Below are positions 10,169-26,000 of a DNA stretch of 64,000 bases, one piece after another. Source of the DNA: Microplitis mediator (taxonomy: Eukaryota > Arthropoda > Insecta > Hymenoptera > Braconidae); contig NC_079970.1 in NCBI RefSeq assembly GCF_029852145.1, positions 7,378,001 through 7,442,000 of the forward strand. Direction: 5' to 3'. Each line of letters starts with the position of its first letter. The stretch's first letter is position 1. The notes under the pieces are model-generated. The model made no database searches. It saw nothing but the letters and a program-made list of their open reading frames with translations, and had not been told where the DNA came from. The translations under genes and the position numbers were made by a program.

Positions 10169-12134
10169 TTACTTATTATTATCAGAAGGATCTTCACGTA
10201 CAGCCATCACCATTCTTAACATAAGAACTGCTAGCACTTTGTCAAGTGGATCCATGAATCCACGTTGTATCCATTTAGGTATTGTCGTCCGTGCATGTGC
10301 AAATCCTAATTTTTGTAGTATATAATCAATACCGTAGGGTTCAATACTTTTTCCAGCCCATGAGAGTAGTCTGTAATCATTTTTATAATTATTAATAATG
10401 ATATTCATTTTTTTTTCGTCATTTGAATTGATTAATTAATATCTATAATAATTTATAAGAATAAGCTTATGAATATTCGCATATATATACCCCTAATATT
10501 AATTATTGTAAACATTTATAATATACATCGCGTTACTAATTTGACGTATGATTTTTTTTTCATTGCCAATTTTTTGGTAGACTTATTTTACACTGTAAAA
10601 AACCGGAAGTGAATTCGGAGTGATTACTGATTTTATTTCAATTTGAATTTACTCCGTCACTCGGAGTTCCGGAGTTTGAAAAAAACTCACTCTGCATACG
10701 GAGTAATTAAGGAATTTGTCTTTTTAGTGGAGTGATAATTTTATTTCGGAATAAATTTCACTCTGAGGGGATTAAATAAATAAACAGTCATCCAACTCAG
10801 TCCGAATTTAATCCGCGTTCACTCTGCTTATTTTTTACAGTGCAGAGCTAAAAATAAAAAAAAAATTTGAAAGCCTAAAAGACGCATGATTTAAATTATA
10901 TTTCCTTTTGGCGTTCAAACATTTTTTTTAAATTTCGCGCTTCAAAATAAGTCTCCAAATTTATAATAAGAAAAAAAATCATATGTCCTTTTGGCTCTAG
11001 AAAGCTCCCTAAAGCTAAAAGAGGGTATAAAAATGTAAATCCTTTAGGAATTAGTAACGCGACATACCAATCAATATCATTATTAGAAAAAATTAATTTT
11101 TAATTCAAATTTTTTTATTATCTTATTACCTGACAGTTGGCTCCAAATGCCACGTTTTGCATCTGTAAGATCGCCAATCCTTGATGAACATTTCAGCAGG
11201 ATCAAATTGTTTGCGTTTTCTCTCATCCTCTGTCATACTTGAAGTAGCCGACGTTGAAGCACTCGAAGTACTTGCACTGGCACTTTTTTTATCCTGTGGA
11301 TCTGGGCTGTATGCTCTTGACGCTCCTGCGCTTTGCATTGCGTACTAGTAAAAATAATTTAAATTAAATAAATATAAAATTAAAAATAAAAGAAAAAAAA
11401 AATAAACAATTTACCACTCGTTCTTTTTCGCTGTGATAAGAAGTTATGAGATCGTGCAAAAAGAAAAATGCCTCCGCATCTACAGTCACAAATATATGGT
11501 CCTCGAATTCCGTGATAAAGCTGCACTCTACCAGTGGTTTTTCACCTAATGCACAGGAATTAAATATTTTATTTATTATATACATATTTATAATTTATAT
11601 TAAATGTTAATAAAATATTATTTTATTTATTGTCCTAAAAACAAGACTCTGCTACTCCATGCAAATTAAATTCTGGGCAACTACATTATTAATTAGGGAA
11701 AATGGTAATAATTATTGTTATTATAAATTTTACTCTACTGCTATTTAAAACTTTTTCTCAATACATTTAAATAAAATGCTTTTATTTTTTAAAAACTGTT
11801 TTTTTTTTACCATTTGTTACTTATTTGTACTTACTATATAAAATATGTTTAGGCAGTCCTAAAAAAAATACATAGAGAAAAAAGAGAATTGCAGTTTAAC
11901 TATAAGAAGAGTTTCTAATTTACCACTATGAAGGCAATGGAAAACGATTATTACTAATATTATTACTATATATATAATTATAATTATTATTATAATCATA
12001 TACATACAATATAACAAACATGAAATATTAAATTAATAAATTTAATCAACGTTTAACTTCTAAATATTATTAATAAATTAAAAAATTAATGAACAAAAAA
12101 TAATTAGAGTCGAGAGAATTAAAGCTTTGTTGCA

Positions 12135-12183
<49 letters not shown>

Positions 12184-15100
12184 ACTTCAAGGATGACACA
12201 ATAACCGGTATGATTTTACGATATATTGGCAGATGCAACACATATGATTCGAATGTTTACATAGACATATATTTAGTATATGTATATTAGATTGTAAGAA
12301 AAAAAAATTTTTTTTTCTTAGATTAAATATCCCCAGAATATACTTCAATAAGCAAAGAATATCCTTCTAAAATTTAAGTTATATCAATACAATATCTGGA
12401 AAATTTAGCTGGCGGGGGTCCCTTTCCCATTTAAAATACATAGGAAATAAATTTTTTTTTCTCGTCTTTTTTGTTCCTAAAATTCAAAAATTGTGGGACT
12501 TGTAGAGTCTGTATACAATGAACTTGTATTTTAAATTTCAATTACAATTAAATTTAAAAAAAAACCGAAAAAAAAAAATTTTTCTTGAAGATTCTATTTT
12601 TCTTCACTTCACAGCTTTGTAACTTTTTTTTAATCAGCTGCATAAGAATTAACTTCAGGACCATTTCTGTAGATAATTCAATTTTCCATGAGAACTTTAA
12701 TTGCAAAATTGAAAAAAAAATCCCACGTAATTAATGGAAAAAAAACTAAAAAATTCTTTTTTGGTTAAAAATTCGATTTTTTCTCTTAAGTTTCGTTCTT
12801 TATAACTTTTTTTCTATCAACTTTTAGCAAATGCCACTAATGACTTTTTTGTAGGGAATTTAATTTCCTACAAGAGCATGGAACCTAAAATTCAGAAAAA
12901 AAAATTTTTCAGTTATTTACAAAAGAAAAAAAGAAAAATTTTCTTATGAATTTTAAATGGGAAAGGGAATCCTCCCTACGTGCGCCAGCTCAATTTTTGA
13001 GATAATGAGCTGAAATTATAAGAGGATTTTCTTTGTTTATTAGTGTTTTCTTAATTATATTTAATAAAAAAAAAATTTTTTTTTCCTGACAGTCTAATAT
13101 ATATGTTTGTAGAATGACATTTAATATAAAAAATGATAAACATACTTATAACATCCGGTGTTTTGGCTGTTTGTAAATGCTCCGTTTTAAGATGCAGCTG
13201 CAACGAAGGTAATGCGAATATAACTTCGCGCGTGTGCGAATGTTCTTGAAGTTTTCCGGATGTTGATGATGTACTTCTACCGCGACTTGTATTGCCGTCA
13301 GCCGTTGTCTCAGCACGTTCGCGTTCAACGCATGGAAATCGATCAACTGCTACAATAAATAAAAATAAATGAATACATTGTTATTATTAAGGGTGCATTC
13401 CGAAATTCGCTGCGAGCAGCTGTAGCTCAGCAGCAGACTGTGCAAGTGCAGCGTAGTAGCAGCGCAATTTTTGTGTGAAACACTTGCGTGTTTTTTTTTA
13501 AATATTTTAAATATTTCTATCATATTCTGCCGTCATTTTATTTTTATTTACGATTTTTAATTTTTCTCCCATTTCTGATAAGTTATTTTTCAAATATTTA
13601 AATTTACCGCGCAAGTAATAAGAATAATTAATAAGGGTGCATTCCGAAATGCGCTACACTACAGCAGCTTGCAGCACATTTCGGAATGTACCCTAAATAA
13701 TAATCATTATTTAAATTTAAAAAATAAATACCATCAATTTCACTGTTGGCAAACGCATAGTGGAACCACTCCTGCAGTGATTTAAATTGAGGTGGAAATA
13801 GAACACTTCGACTTAGACGACAAACAGTCGCCATTGAGAGATGTCTTGCATGCTGTTCCTGTTGTTGTCCTAAACTAATTGTCAATGTCTGCACAACATG
13901 AACGTCACATGTATTTGGCGATTCAACACTCGGTATTTCTTGCGCTTCAGTAGCGAAACTAATGCATGGTTCCTTAAGTGAAAATAATGCCCAGCTTTTA
14001 CTTTTAAAGTTTATTCCGTGGAAACAAGCGAGACTTATATTACAGCCATGTAACTCCATGGTACCACCGAGGACAGTGCCGTTGGTCGGCAAGGAAAATC
14101 GTAAGCTTCCGAGTTGCAGTCCTGCAACCTGAGCCAGTACTCGCTGCCAGTGTCGATGATGACGAGCATCGGACATTGCAGTCTGGTTCATAGTCCATGG
14201 ACCCTCGACCCCAGCTCCTCCTCGCGTCTTTCTCTGCCCTCGCTTCTTAAAACTATTGCTTGTAACCCGCTGATTTCTATTTGTCTGAAGTGAACTGAAC
14301 ACCCGCTTGCTATTTTTAAATTGTTGACTGAAAAACTCATCAAGTTTATAAAACATTTTTAACAAATCAGCGGTTGTCGATTTGCTGATCATTATTTGCA
14401 ATTGATCCCACCCAAGATCTCCGTGCATGAATATCACAGCAGGTCTGCGTGTCGGCATAAAAGCGTCACCACTATTGCTACGATTTATCTTCCATTCGTC
14501 TCTAAGCGTCACGTCCAACGAAGAAACCCGAGTCATCAGAACACTCGTTCCCATATAATCCAGTCTCAATTCCAGTGCAAATAATTTTAACCCAAGTGTA
14601 TGATCAGGTTCAGTTCCTGGTTCTTCTCTTATATGAATATAAGTGTCTATTTTACTTAACTCAATAGTGCCTCCAACAAATCCACCCTTAGCATCCAAAC
14701 TGGACCCGCCAAGACCAATACCGATGTACAAATTTTTATGACCTGTACTGCCGATCGATAGTCTGCCGTCAGAACGAAAATCTTTGGTCATCCAGGCGAC
14801 ATTTCCCATAACATTGCCCATATTCATATGAACATTGAGGCGGGTAAAGTTGACAGCAAATAGTACCAACGTCTCCCAAGCAGATTCACGTTTTTTTATT
14901 GCCGATCCAGACTGTCCTTTGTCTGAAGTAAAGCTCCACCCTCGTCCTATATCTTTTAGTCGGGTTTGTCGTGGCATATCATTGTCAAAACTCAGTCTCA
15001 ATTTATCTCTCGTCAAAGTAGGACTACGCTCGGGTGCACTTTTGGACAAAACATCTCCGGTGTGACGGTCGTGATGTTTCAGCAGTGAGCTACCCATCAC

Positions 15101-18100
15101 TGCCTCTTCGGTATTCATCGGCTGCGTTGGATGATGACCCTCAGAGTACGCAAATCCAGAATTTAAATCACCTAAAAATAGTCTCCGTACAATACTACGT
15201 CGGTACCATGCCTTGGGAAAGGCAAGAATTTCAGTAATTCGTCTCATGTCATATTTAAATGACGCAGAACCAACATCAATTATTGTTGAAAATCTTATGA
15301 CAGCTCTACTGGTATCATTACTTTTTTTAAGAGGTTCACTTTGAAAATTTATTTTCCTACTTCTTGATAAATGAAATTTAACAAATTCTACATTTATACT
15401 CAATGAGTCTTTTCTCTCGCTGTCAGACAATGGTGACCATTGCGCTTCTTTTAAGCTCGATTTTTTACCACCACCATATGGGTGAAAAATATATACGGAA
15501 AAGTCAGCAAGACATCCAGTAACAGAGACCCCGCCGATTGCTGAACTTTCTTTGACACTTGGACTAGAAGAACCAGCCGCTGATTTAAAGTCACGAAATT
15601 CAGTGAGTTCTTCTTCAGCGCGTTTTGAAGAAAAAACAATATCCAGTGACGGTAATTGAAGCATACACTCGACACGTGACACAGGTAAACACGAGAACCT
15701 AAAAGTTGAAGGTTGCATATGAAAGTACACGATTACGTCAACAGGAAAACTGGCATAGACGTAATTTCCACTGGCAGCAGTCGCTGCCCAAGATGTACTT
15801 TCATTGTCCAGTGGAAATACTGTACTAGCTTGACCGCCTCCTGCTATCGTCTTACTGGGAATCGGTTCAAGAGTTTGTTCTAAAAACTCCAGAATATGAG
15901 GACTGATTATCGTCTCCTCAGGAATCGTCTGTAGAGTCATCCAGGCAAATAAACTCGCTTTTTTGGTACTAGGTTTACGTAGACCCGTAACTCCAGACAG
16001 TGGATTTAATAAATTACTTTCAGCAGACGTGCGCGGTGAAATAGATTCTTCAGGAAGAGTCTTTGACTCATAGTGAACTTTGACATCCAGTCCAGGAATA
16101 TGAAATATTGTGAGATCAACAAGAGGTACACTGGCATGTTGCATGTAACGTAGGCGTGAATTACTGGCAGTTGATGATTTTTCTTTGCTACTGAGATGTT
16201 TTTTGCTGCTACTAGGACTACTTGGTTGGAAGTCAAAATTACCACCAGAACACGATCGTTCTTTCTTCATTCTACTGAGTAATTTTAGTTCATCTTCTCT
16301 TGCTGGATCTTTGGTATGTAGCACACACTTTCCACTGTTGATCAATACCTTGACGTCAAGCTCAAAATCGATGTTTGGTTCTTGGGGTTTTTGTGGCGCG
16401 ATGTGCGGTGAAGAAGTCATTGAAGTTTGTTCCCGGCCGAATGAATCAAGTAATGGAGCATTGCCTTCCATACTGTCATAGCTGGAAGTGCAACTCATAT
16501 CACGATGCTTCTTTCTTAGTTCAACTTGTTCTCCTTCAATGTCCAGTGTCTCCGGCCACTCTAGATCGCCCTCAGGTAGACTTAAATCCGAGCTTGCACT
16601 TGGCAATGACGACTGACGACACATTGTATGGGTATCACTGAAAGTAACACGTGGACCCCCGAGTCCTCGGACTCTCAAAGACGCCGAGCGACTTGGGCCA
16701 CTCCGCGGACTGCTTTCATAACTCGCGGAATTGGCCGAATTTATATCAGTGTTCAAATCTTCAGGGCTTTCTAACTGATGTTCAGGTGTTGGAGACGGCA
16801 CTATAAATGACCGTGAGCGGTAGGTATTGGGTTTGTTACCCAGTCCAAGTTTTCCTTTTATACCCGAAGCTTTTACTGATTGTCTTCTCAACTTTTGAAT
16901 CATGTCCCTGCGGAAATCTTTGAAAACCATCGCTTCTAACTCGTGCAGACGTTTCATTTCTTGCTCGATCGTGCCGTGTGACGCTCCCAGAGATCTCAAG
17001 TCATTTATTATCTTTGCCTGCTCATTCATTTCTTTCTCTATTAATTTAGATCTTTTCTTAGCATCCAATGAAGGGTCGAACACAAATGCAGGCAAATTGT
17101 CAGTCCAGTTCTTTGATTTTTTAATCAGTATACTCTCCTGGAAATAAAATTACTTATTAAAGTATAAATATAATTAAATACAAATAAAAAATAAAATATA
17201 TAGAATAAATTGACAAAATTCCGACGATCAATTAATTTTTTCTCGGCAAAAAACAAAAAATATAACAACCATACTTTTTTCTTAACCTGGCTAGTTCCAT
17301 TTTCCGGTTGGTCACCATCGTCGCTGTCGTAATCTGCTGATATATTAGCATCGTCTTCTTCAGAGCCAGTTAACATTGTCAATGTATGTCCGAGGGCTGA
17401 TAACTGCTGGCCGACACTTACATCAAAGTGTATGTCAACACCTTCCATCTGCCATTGAACGTTTAATAACCACTTGGCATTGTCTGAAATTACCATAGAA
17501 AATAAATATCATTAATTAATTAATTAAAGGCATTCTTAGACAGTGCCCCCCCCCTCTACTTTCTAAAAATATTTGATGACTTTCAATTGTAATGACCGTA
17601 GTAAAATTTTGATAGTTAATTAAAAAAAAGTTGAAGCATTAATTGAAAAAAATTGCAGTTGTCATCAATTAGGAGTTGAACGAAATTTGTTTAATAAATT
17701 TTAGCTTACGAAATTTGAAAATTCTAGTTAATAAAATTGACATGTAGATTTTACTGAAATTTATTTTCCAAATTTCGTTTAACTCCCAATTGATGTCAAC
17801 TAATTTACAATTAATGCTTCAATTTTTTTTTAATTAATTGATAAAATTTTAATATGCTCACCCGTGTGAAAATAATTCTTTCTAAAAAGTTTCCAAGTTC
17901 GACATGTGAAATTTTTAAACTTGAGAGAGATTAAAACTTCAAGTGGAACATTTTTTGAACTTTCGCGCTTGAGATGTGCAAAAGAAAAGTTTATTTAGGT
18001 CTTTGTATGAGCGAATTTTGAGTCAAAAAAGAACGTGTTTGAACCATATTTCTCAAAACGTATTTTTACTATATTTTACCCTCGTTCCGAAAAAGTTCCG

Positions 18101-21100
18101 ATTAGAAACCAATAGTCCCGTAAAAATCAAAGATCGTTCGTAAAAAAATTCTAAATTAGAGGTTTTTGAACTTTTCTGGAACGAGGGTAAAATGTAGTAA
18201 AAATACGTCTTCAGAAAATGATCTAAAAACGTTCTTTTTTCACACAAAATTTACTCATATAAGGTTTTAGATAAACTTTTTCTTTTTACAAAAGTTCCAC
18301 TCTTCTTTTTACAAAAGTTCTAATCTGTCTCAAGTTTCGAAGTTCCACATGTAGAACTTTTTTGAAATTTTTTTTACACGGGTCGGAAGGTTGAGTCATT
18401 GAAAATTTTCCAAAAGTGAGAGTCACTTTCAGAGATCGGCCCTAATAATAATTAATAAATTTTTTAAAAAATTAATTTCCAAGTGTATTACCTGACTTGT
18501 CTTGTTTTTGTGCGATAGTTCGACTGCATACTTCATAAGTCCCTTCAGAAACTACACACAGATTCATAATACTGCTATCATTCATGTCAGGTTTCCAGTC
18601 GTCTAAAGACGTCTCAAAGTCTTCAGCAAATCTCAAACAAAAACCAACAAATCTAGCTTTGCTAACTAAACTCCCACTACTACACGCCGATATACTTGTA
18701 TTTTCCAAAGTAACAACAACAGCACCACGTGATTCTCCGTCATAGAGACCCCGTGTCATTCCCCAATTGTTTGGCGGTAGTGGATTTAAAGGAACACAAA
18801 TTCCCATATCATCAACAGTAAGTTGTAAAAAGAGAGTGCCCAAATTTGGCGAACTTAATTGACTTGTCAATTGTCCAAAGGGAACTTTTTCAAATACTTG
18901 TTGCGTTGCTGTCAGTACTTCTTTATTTAAATTGGCGCGTTTTTCATTCCAATACTCGTATGCATTTTTGTAGTTAAGCCACACGAGAATCGCTTTGTCC
19001 ACAGCCATTGGTTGAATATAAATAAGTGGTCTTTTAAGTGTAATTAGCACAACCTCTTTGTCAGCACCTTGAGCCATTTCTTCTTGAAATGCATTTCTTA
19101 AGCCTACGCGTGTATTAAAAAATGCAAACTGTTGAAACTCTGGTTCTGCTTCTTCAAACATAACATTTTTAAGCAGTTGTCCAAGTGAAAGATTTATATC
19201 AACTTGAGCTTTACCAAATAATTTAGTATAAGGATTTGGTTGAGCTGCACCGGATACATTTTGTACTCGATTTGACAACTGCAATTCAACTGTACCAGTT
19301 TCTAACCGTACTGCTGAATTCGTTGGCGTCGTTGCTGTCAACTGTATCCTCTTGATACGTATAACAAGTGAAAATAAAATTCTTTTTAAACTAGAACTGG
19401 CTGGTTCTTCGTCTTCCAGCCACAAAGGAACGGGTTTTTCGCCGCCGTAAACTTTCTGCACAACTTCATTAACTTCTTTCATAAATACTTTTTGCACAAA
19501 GACCAAGTGGTTTAGTAAATCTGTCGTCAATGAATGCTCAAAAATTCCAATGTCTGCAGTAGCGCTGAGATAACTTCCTTGACGTAAAACAACACCATCA
19601 GCTATTTTACTGTCATTCAAACTATTGCTGCCGTCTTGTATATATTCTGCGGATACATGAACTTTCGGAAGTTCAATACTGGCTTCAGACGGTAAATTTG
19701 CCTCGGTAACTTGAAGTTTTGTCGTAAAACTGAGACTATGGTGAGGTAGATCTATTGTAAATTTAGCTTTGCTACCAGTAATACCTGAGCTATTGACTTG
19801 ATCCATTTTATATTGGGCTTGAAGTGACGGAAGAAGTGCTGCAGTTATACTTAAGCTCTGTAAAATAATATGAAATTGCATTACAATGGGTTCCAAAAGA
19901 CTAGGACCCGGTTGTGGTTTTTCAATATCAACTGAGGGCGCAGGTGGATAATTATGTGGACTGCCCGGTACTCCATCAGCCTCTTCTTGCTGTTGACGTG
20001 ACATACGCGATGAAGTTCTCGTGACGCGTAATTCTTGTAATGTTGATGACAATTGTTTGCTACCACGTGTCATCATTCCATGAAGAGCAACCGGATGCTG
20101 AGGTATGTCAATATTAACTGCTCCGACAGTTAATAATCCACTGTTTTTATCTTTCTGACGACGTGTTACACTTGAATAAAGAGCTTGAGATTTTCCTACA
20201 GTTACTTTGACAACAGTCTGCTGATTTGGAGCGACACCTTCCAACAATACGATCATTGTCCTGCCTATTTGACCAGTTAAGCTGCACTCCAGACTCGCGG
20301 GTTTGGATTTTTTACGACACGTTAGACTCGCATGGAGACTAGTAATTTCAGCTTCTAATTTAAGACCACTCAGAGTCGCGAGCAGTCGTGTCCGGTGAAT
20401 TTTAGCAACGCCGAAAATTATTAACCTAGTGCGCTCACCGGTAACGACATTCATTTCACGTGCTGCTGGTGCTGGTGCTGAAGTAAACCCAGGCTCGTTG
20501 TTCAAACCTTTTTCAACATCTCCATCTTTAGCTTCTGCTGAATTATCGTATTTACGTGTACTCTTGTAATGATCCACTGCCTCAGCTGGCAACGAGAACC
20601 GATGGGTGATAGTTTTAGTTTCCGGTCGAGTGGCATACAAGTCTAATAAATAATAAATTGTCCTCCAGCAGCGAGGAGTTAAGCTAGAGTTGTCTTTACA
20701 CTTGTCAGACAATACACTAAATTTATCTAGACCAGAACCATTGGGACTAGCACCGAAACTTGGAGTAATTACACCTTCACTTAAATTAATATAACCTTTG
20801 ACACTTTTACCAGTACTTCTTAATTTCTGAGCAAAACTCTGAGGTCGCGATCTTATACTCGAGGATGGTGATAAAACTTTTGGCTGATTGACGTCATAAC
20901 TCGTTTGCAGTAGAGTTTCTTCAATTTTTTTACCGCTACCACCAATATTACTATCGCCCAGATGAAGCTGATCCTGAAGATCTGACGCCGATGAAGAACC
21001 ATTTTTAATATTGTTATCATTTACAGTCAAATTATCATTTCTCTTGGTCTCTGGCAACTGTTCCTTCAACTCCATCTGCGTTTCCTTAACATTTTGATAC

Positions 21101-24100
21101 ATATTACTTATTTGATGCAGTAATCTGAGCAGCGGCATGTTGACTTGCTGACTTATGTACCGTATATTCAAGCTGAAATTAACAACAGTACTCGTGTGTT
21201 TTTTCAACTGTCCTCGGGAAATATACAAGACATTTTGCCGTTGAATCATATCGTCTACGGTCATATCGGCCATCTTCTTGATATCAATGTCAATTCCAAT
21301 TTTTTCACACAAAAACGCTGGAGTTTCTGATGGAATGTCGAGAAAAAACTTGGACCCCTTTCTCGGCTGATATTTTGGTGTTTTCTTTTTATCAGGAACT
21401 TTACCGAATTCGCTGACAACGATATCTATTCTCATGGTATCCATTGTTCCGACTAGAGATAAATTAGACCCCAAAGATTCTAGTGATGACACGTTATTTA
21501 TATTACCGGAACCAATTGCTGATAGCATTTGTTGAGGCATTACTGACAGTGATGAAAGCAATGGTTCAAATATTAAGTGAGCGTCTAATAAACGTAGCGA
21601 GTCTTTCATTGGATATAAACAAGCGCCGCTTTGTATGTCTGAATCTTCAGTATCTTCCGTTGTCATTGTATTTATCTTTGAATCCTAAAATTATTCATCC
21701 ATCATAAATATTAGGGTGATCGTTAAAAATTAACTTTTGTCAGCCGCCTCATAAAAAGCTTCTTTTTAGTGAAAAAATACGTGGGGAATTTGGTTTTTTC
21801 TCTTTAAGTAAAAAGAGCACGTGCTACAGGACGATCAAAGTTCATTTTTCGATACAACCGCGGTTTTTTTTAAATATCTCATGAAATCTTTAAAACGCTC
21901 TTTTCATAAGATCCAAAAAATGTTTTTTAAAAATATTTTCATAAATACACATTTTATAAAAAAAATGAATATGAACTTTTTTGTCAAGAATTTAATTTCC
22001 TACAAAATTGTTCCTATGATTTTTTCCTTCAATCTGCATATTTCATGAGATATTTAAAAAAAACCGCGATTGTATCGAAAAATGAACTTTGATCGTCCTG
22101 CGGCACGTGTTCTTTTTACTTAAAGAGAAAAAACCAAATTCCCCACGTATTTTTTAACTAAAAAGAAGCTTTCTATGGGGCGGCTGACAAAAGTTAATTT
22201 TTAACGATCACCCTAATAAATATATTTTATTAAATTTTAGTTAAAATTTTTTATTATAGTTAATTATGATTAAAATTATTATATTAAGGACATTCTCAGA
22301 CAGTGCCCCCTCCCTCCCCCAATTAATTACTTAGTTGTTATCAATTAGGAGTAAAACAAAATTTTTTGAATAAATTTTAGCTTTAAAAATTTGAAAATTC
22401 TAATTAATAAAATTGACATGAAGATTTTACTGAAATTTATTTAAGAGAGTGAAATAGGTGATTTTCAAATGAATCGTTTTCATGGATAAAAACCCTAATC
22501 ATTAAATAAAATATTTAATTCGATGTGTAAAGTTATTATTTATCGAATGAAATGCTTCTTATTCGGAAATTTCAGTTTATCTCTGAGAACGGTTGATTTG
22601 AAATTTCTATTTGCTAATGTAAGTGCAATAAGGGCCGATTCGTTTGTTCACATGTGTATGAGGAAGTGAATAAATGGCAAATCCTCTTAACAACTTTCGT
22701 TTAACTCACAGTTGATATCGTAAGTAATTTTTTTTTAAATCTATACTTCAGCGAAATCACAACTACCCAAGTAGTACAGTTGGTTTTATGACATCTAAGT
22801 ATGATATCAGTTCTGAGGCTGTTTTTCGACCTATCGAAAATGGTTCACCAAAATGATGACAAGACTATCAGAAATTTACGTTAACGAAAAAGTATCTGCT
22901 TAAAAGACATAATACAAGTGATGACAAAAAGTAAATTACAAATAATTGTCAAATAGGGTAAGAGCACCAATACCCAGCCCCTAACCAGTAGCCAGCCGGT
23001 CATATACTTTAACATTGGCTCAAAATATATGTAGATATAATTTAACATGAGGTGACTGGCTACTGGTTTGGGGCTGGGTACTGGTACTCTTACCTTAAGT
23101 CATTTTTAATTGAAATGACTTTTTTAGGATGGAAAAAAGAAAACATATTTCCTAAGACTCTTAGGACCAAAGTCTGCATGTCTTATTTATATCAAAAAAA
23201 TTTGTCTTTTTCTTTTAATCGACATCTTAAAGTTGTCTCTGTGCTACTTGGGAAGGTCATTGAATATTAAAAAAAATGGAGAATATTGTCTGAGAATGGC
23301 CTTAATTTAAATGAATAGATAACAATAACAAATGACAAGTGATACCTTAGCAGCCTTTTGCTCAGTACGAAAGACCTGACAAGTGCGACAATAAAGGCAA
23401 TAATAAAATACAGATGATTAAACAAATAAATTACAATATTTACCCAATTTCCTTTGAGATTACTCTTATCATTGTCTTTGATAAATTCCTGTTGCTTTGC
23501 CATCCAGCTGTACAAGTCTTCTCCAGCATTGATTTGTCGCGTTGATTGATGAGTCGTCGGCGATGTTATTTGATCTATACTACCAGTGCTATTTGGACTA
23601 TTGTGACCTCCAGAATAAATACTAGGATTTGAACCCAAATTATGGGACTGCAAAACCTGAATTTGTGGCGTTTTTTCTTCCTGAAGTGTTCCGTAGCCTG
23701 TTAAAAAAATTGTTTTTCATTGACTTTAAATTTAAAATAAATAATAATCAAATATTATTGACCAATTTGTTGTTCTTTATTTAAAAATAAGTGCAATCGT
23801 TTTTTTTATACATTATGACAAAGCCAATAGAAGCAATGACGGCTTTTTGAGCGGTAATATTGACAGGACAATTATAGACACTACATGTTGTGTATAGGCC
23901 TCCTTTGGGTATTTATATATATGAACTCTACCTGTTTTTAATAAACAATTATTCAATATTGTAGATAACGTTTTTGAATCAATTACACCAGCGAGTATAT
24001 AACGACAGATTGATGATATTTTTTGTACTATTAGATAAAAAATTTCGAGACAGTCGTGTAAGACAAAAATGATTTCACACTTGAATTTATTTGTGTCGTT

Positions 24101-25947
24101 AATATTTTTATCACGATTTTCTTTAATTATTATTTTATTTCAAAGGTTTAAATTGGCAACATGCACAATGTGATGTAACACCATTTTCAATTGATTCTTA
24201 TCTCAATTATTAAGACAAATCGTAAGCTTAAAGTGCCGTACTAAGTGATACTTTTTTAAAAATTTTATTTGAAATTTAAAGCAAATAATTTTAAAATATA
24301 AATGAGTCACGAAAATTTATTGAAATTCGCTGGTTCATTTTGATGACAACTGAAGACGGATAGTAACTCCCCTACGCATCTATTTAAATAGTTGAGAACT
24401 GTAATGATATTTTACAAGTGATCGAACGGCCGACGAATAATAAATATCATTATTCAAAATTAGTAATTTAGTAGAAAACTGAACGAATTGAGTGAGTTCA
24501 CAGATAGTATATCTCTACTTGTTTTACTTAATTGATTGTTATTTTTAAATTACTTTATTGTTATCAGTCATTACCATTAATCAATACCTACATATCGAGG
24601 TAATTTTTTTCTACCCCCGCTATGAAAACTGAAAATTTTCAAAAAAAGGGAAGTTATTGGTTTCGGTCCGATTCTTAAAAATCGAGTTTTTAGGTCCTAG
24701 GAAGCTCTTCCTACCATTTTCATATGGTACGCCCGCGTGTGTGTTTGCGTGTTTGTGTGTGCGTATTTGTGTAAACTAATTGTTGTCGTACAATATCTTT
24801 GGAACGAATCAACCGACTTGAACTTCTTTTGTGGCAATCGAAAGGGCTTATCAAGACTTAGATCTGAATAGATTTTGAAGTCGATCGGTCGAATAGTTAA
24901 CGAATTATATGAAAAATACAAATTAACAAATTTTTTTTTTAAGTGTTTTTCGTATAACTCATAAACCACTTGCCCGATTTGCCTAAAAAATGTAATCACT
25001 TCTGAGTCTTGATGAGCCCTTTCAATTGCCGCCATATACTTTCAAATCGGTTGATTTGTTTTAAAGATATCTTATGTCAGAAATAAATTTTTTCAACTAA
25101 ATGTATTTTTTTTTTGTCCAAAAGAAGACAATAAGCTCAAGAAACTCAAAAATTACTAATGATGTTTTCGAGTTCTTTAAGCTCGAAAACAGCGGGAAGT
25201 TTTGGGGTTGGTTTTTTTATTGGAATAAAGAGTTATATAATTTGTTAATAAACTTACTGATATTATTAGGATCCCGTGGCTGATTGAACAGTCCACCGCT
25301 TGCGAGCAATGGAAATACAATACTCGCCCGCGAGCTAACGGGTACCTGTGTAGGTTGCAATGATCTCCCTCGTTTGTGTTGTGCGACAGGTGGCGAGGGA
25401 GACGTTAGTGATTCTGGACCAGTGGGTATTGGTGTAGACAAAGGACTAGTTTCACGACCACGTGGAGAACTTACTGGCACTGTCAGACCATCACCACCAC
25501 CACAAACACCTGATTGTTTTTTTTCAAAGCGTATTAAGGTTTAAGATAAGACACCACAGTTATTATAAACAATTAAAAGCATTTAGTTATATATATGTAT
25601 AAAAAAAGCACATATATTTTTATATTAAGGATTTTTATGAGTAACATGCTTGGTCAGTTGGTTTAGTCTACGAAGCTCAAAGCGGTGTTGAGAATTGTTA
25701 ATTATTTTTAAATTTAAGCGGGACCACTTGTGTGAAATTTTGAAAAAATCAACTTTTTTTGCACATTTCGATAGTCTATACCTTCAAAAATAACATACTA
25801 AAATTTCTAGTGCACATCTCGAATAGTTTTTTTGAGTTGCAGCGATCTGAAGAACAGCTTATCGGTTTTCGAAAATACAATTTTCAAAATTGCTGCAGTT
25901 ATGACTCGAAGACAAATCACCCGATCGATTTGATTCGAATTGCAGCT

Positions 25948-26000
<53 letters not shown>

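Noticed and set aside
13632..13696. Continuation of tweek exon 11 beyond 13732
   Set aside because: The reading frame continues open into intron 11 up to 13628, but this part is the inverted-repeat element. The donor at 13731 restores the conserved protein in exon 12 with matching phase.
23627..23642. GGGTTCAAATCC on the minus strand, resembling a tRNA T-arm
   Set aside because: It is part of tweek exon 8 coding sequence, with no acceptor stem, D arm or anticodon arm around it.
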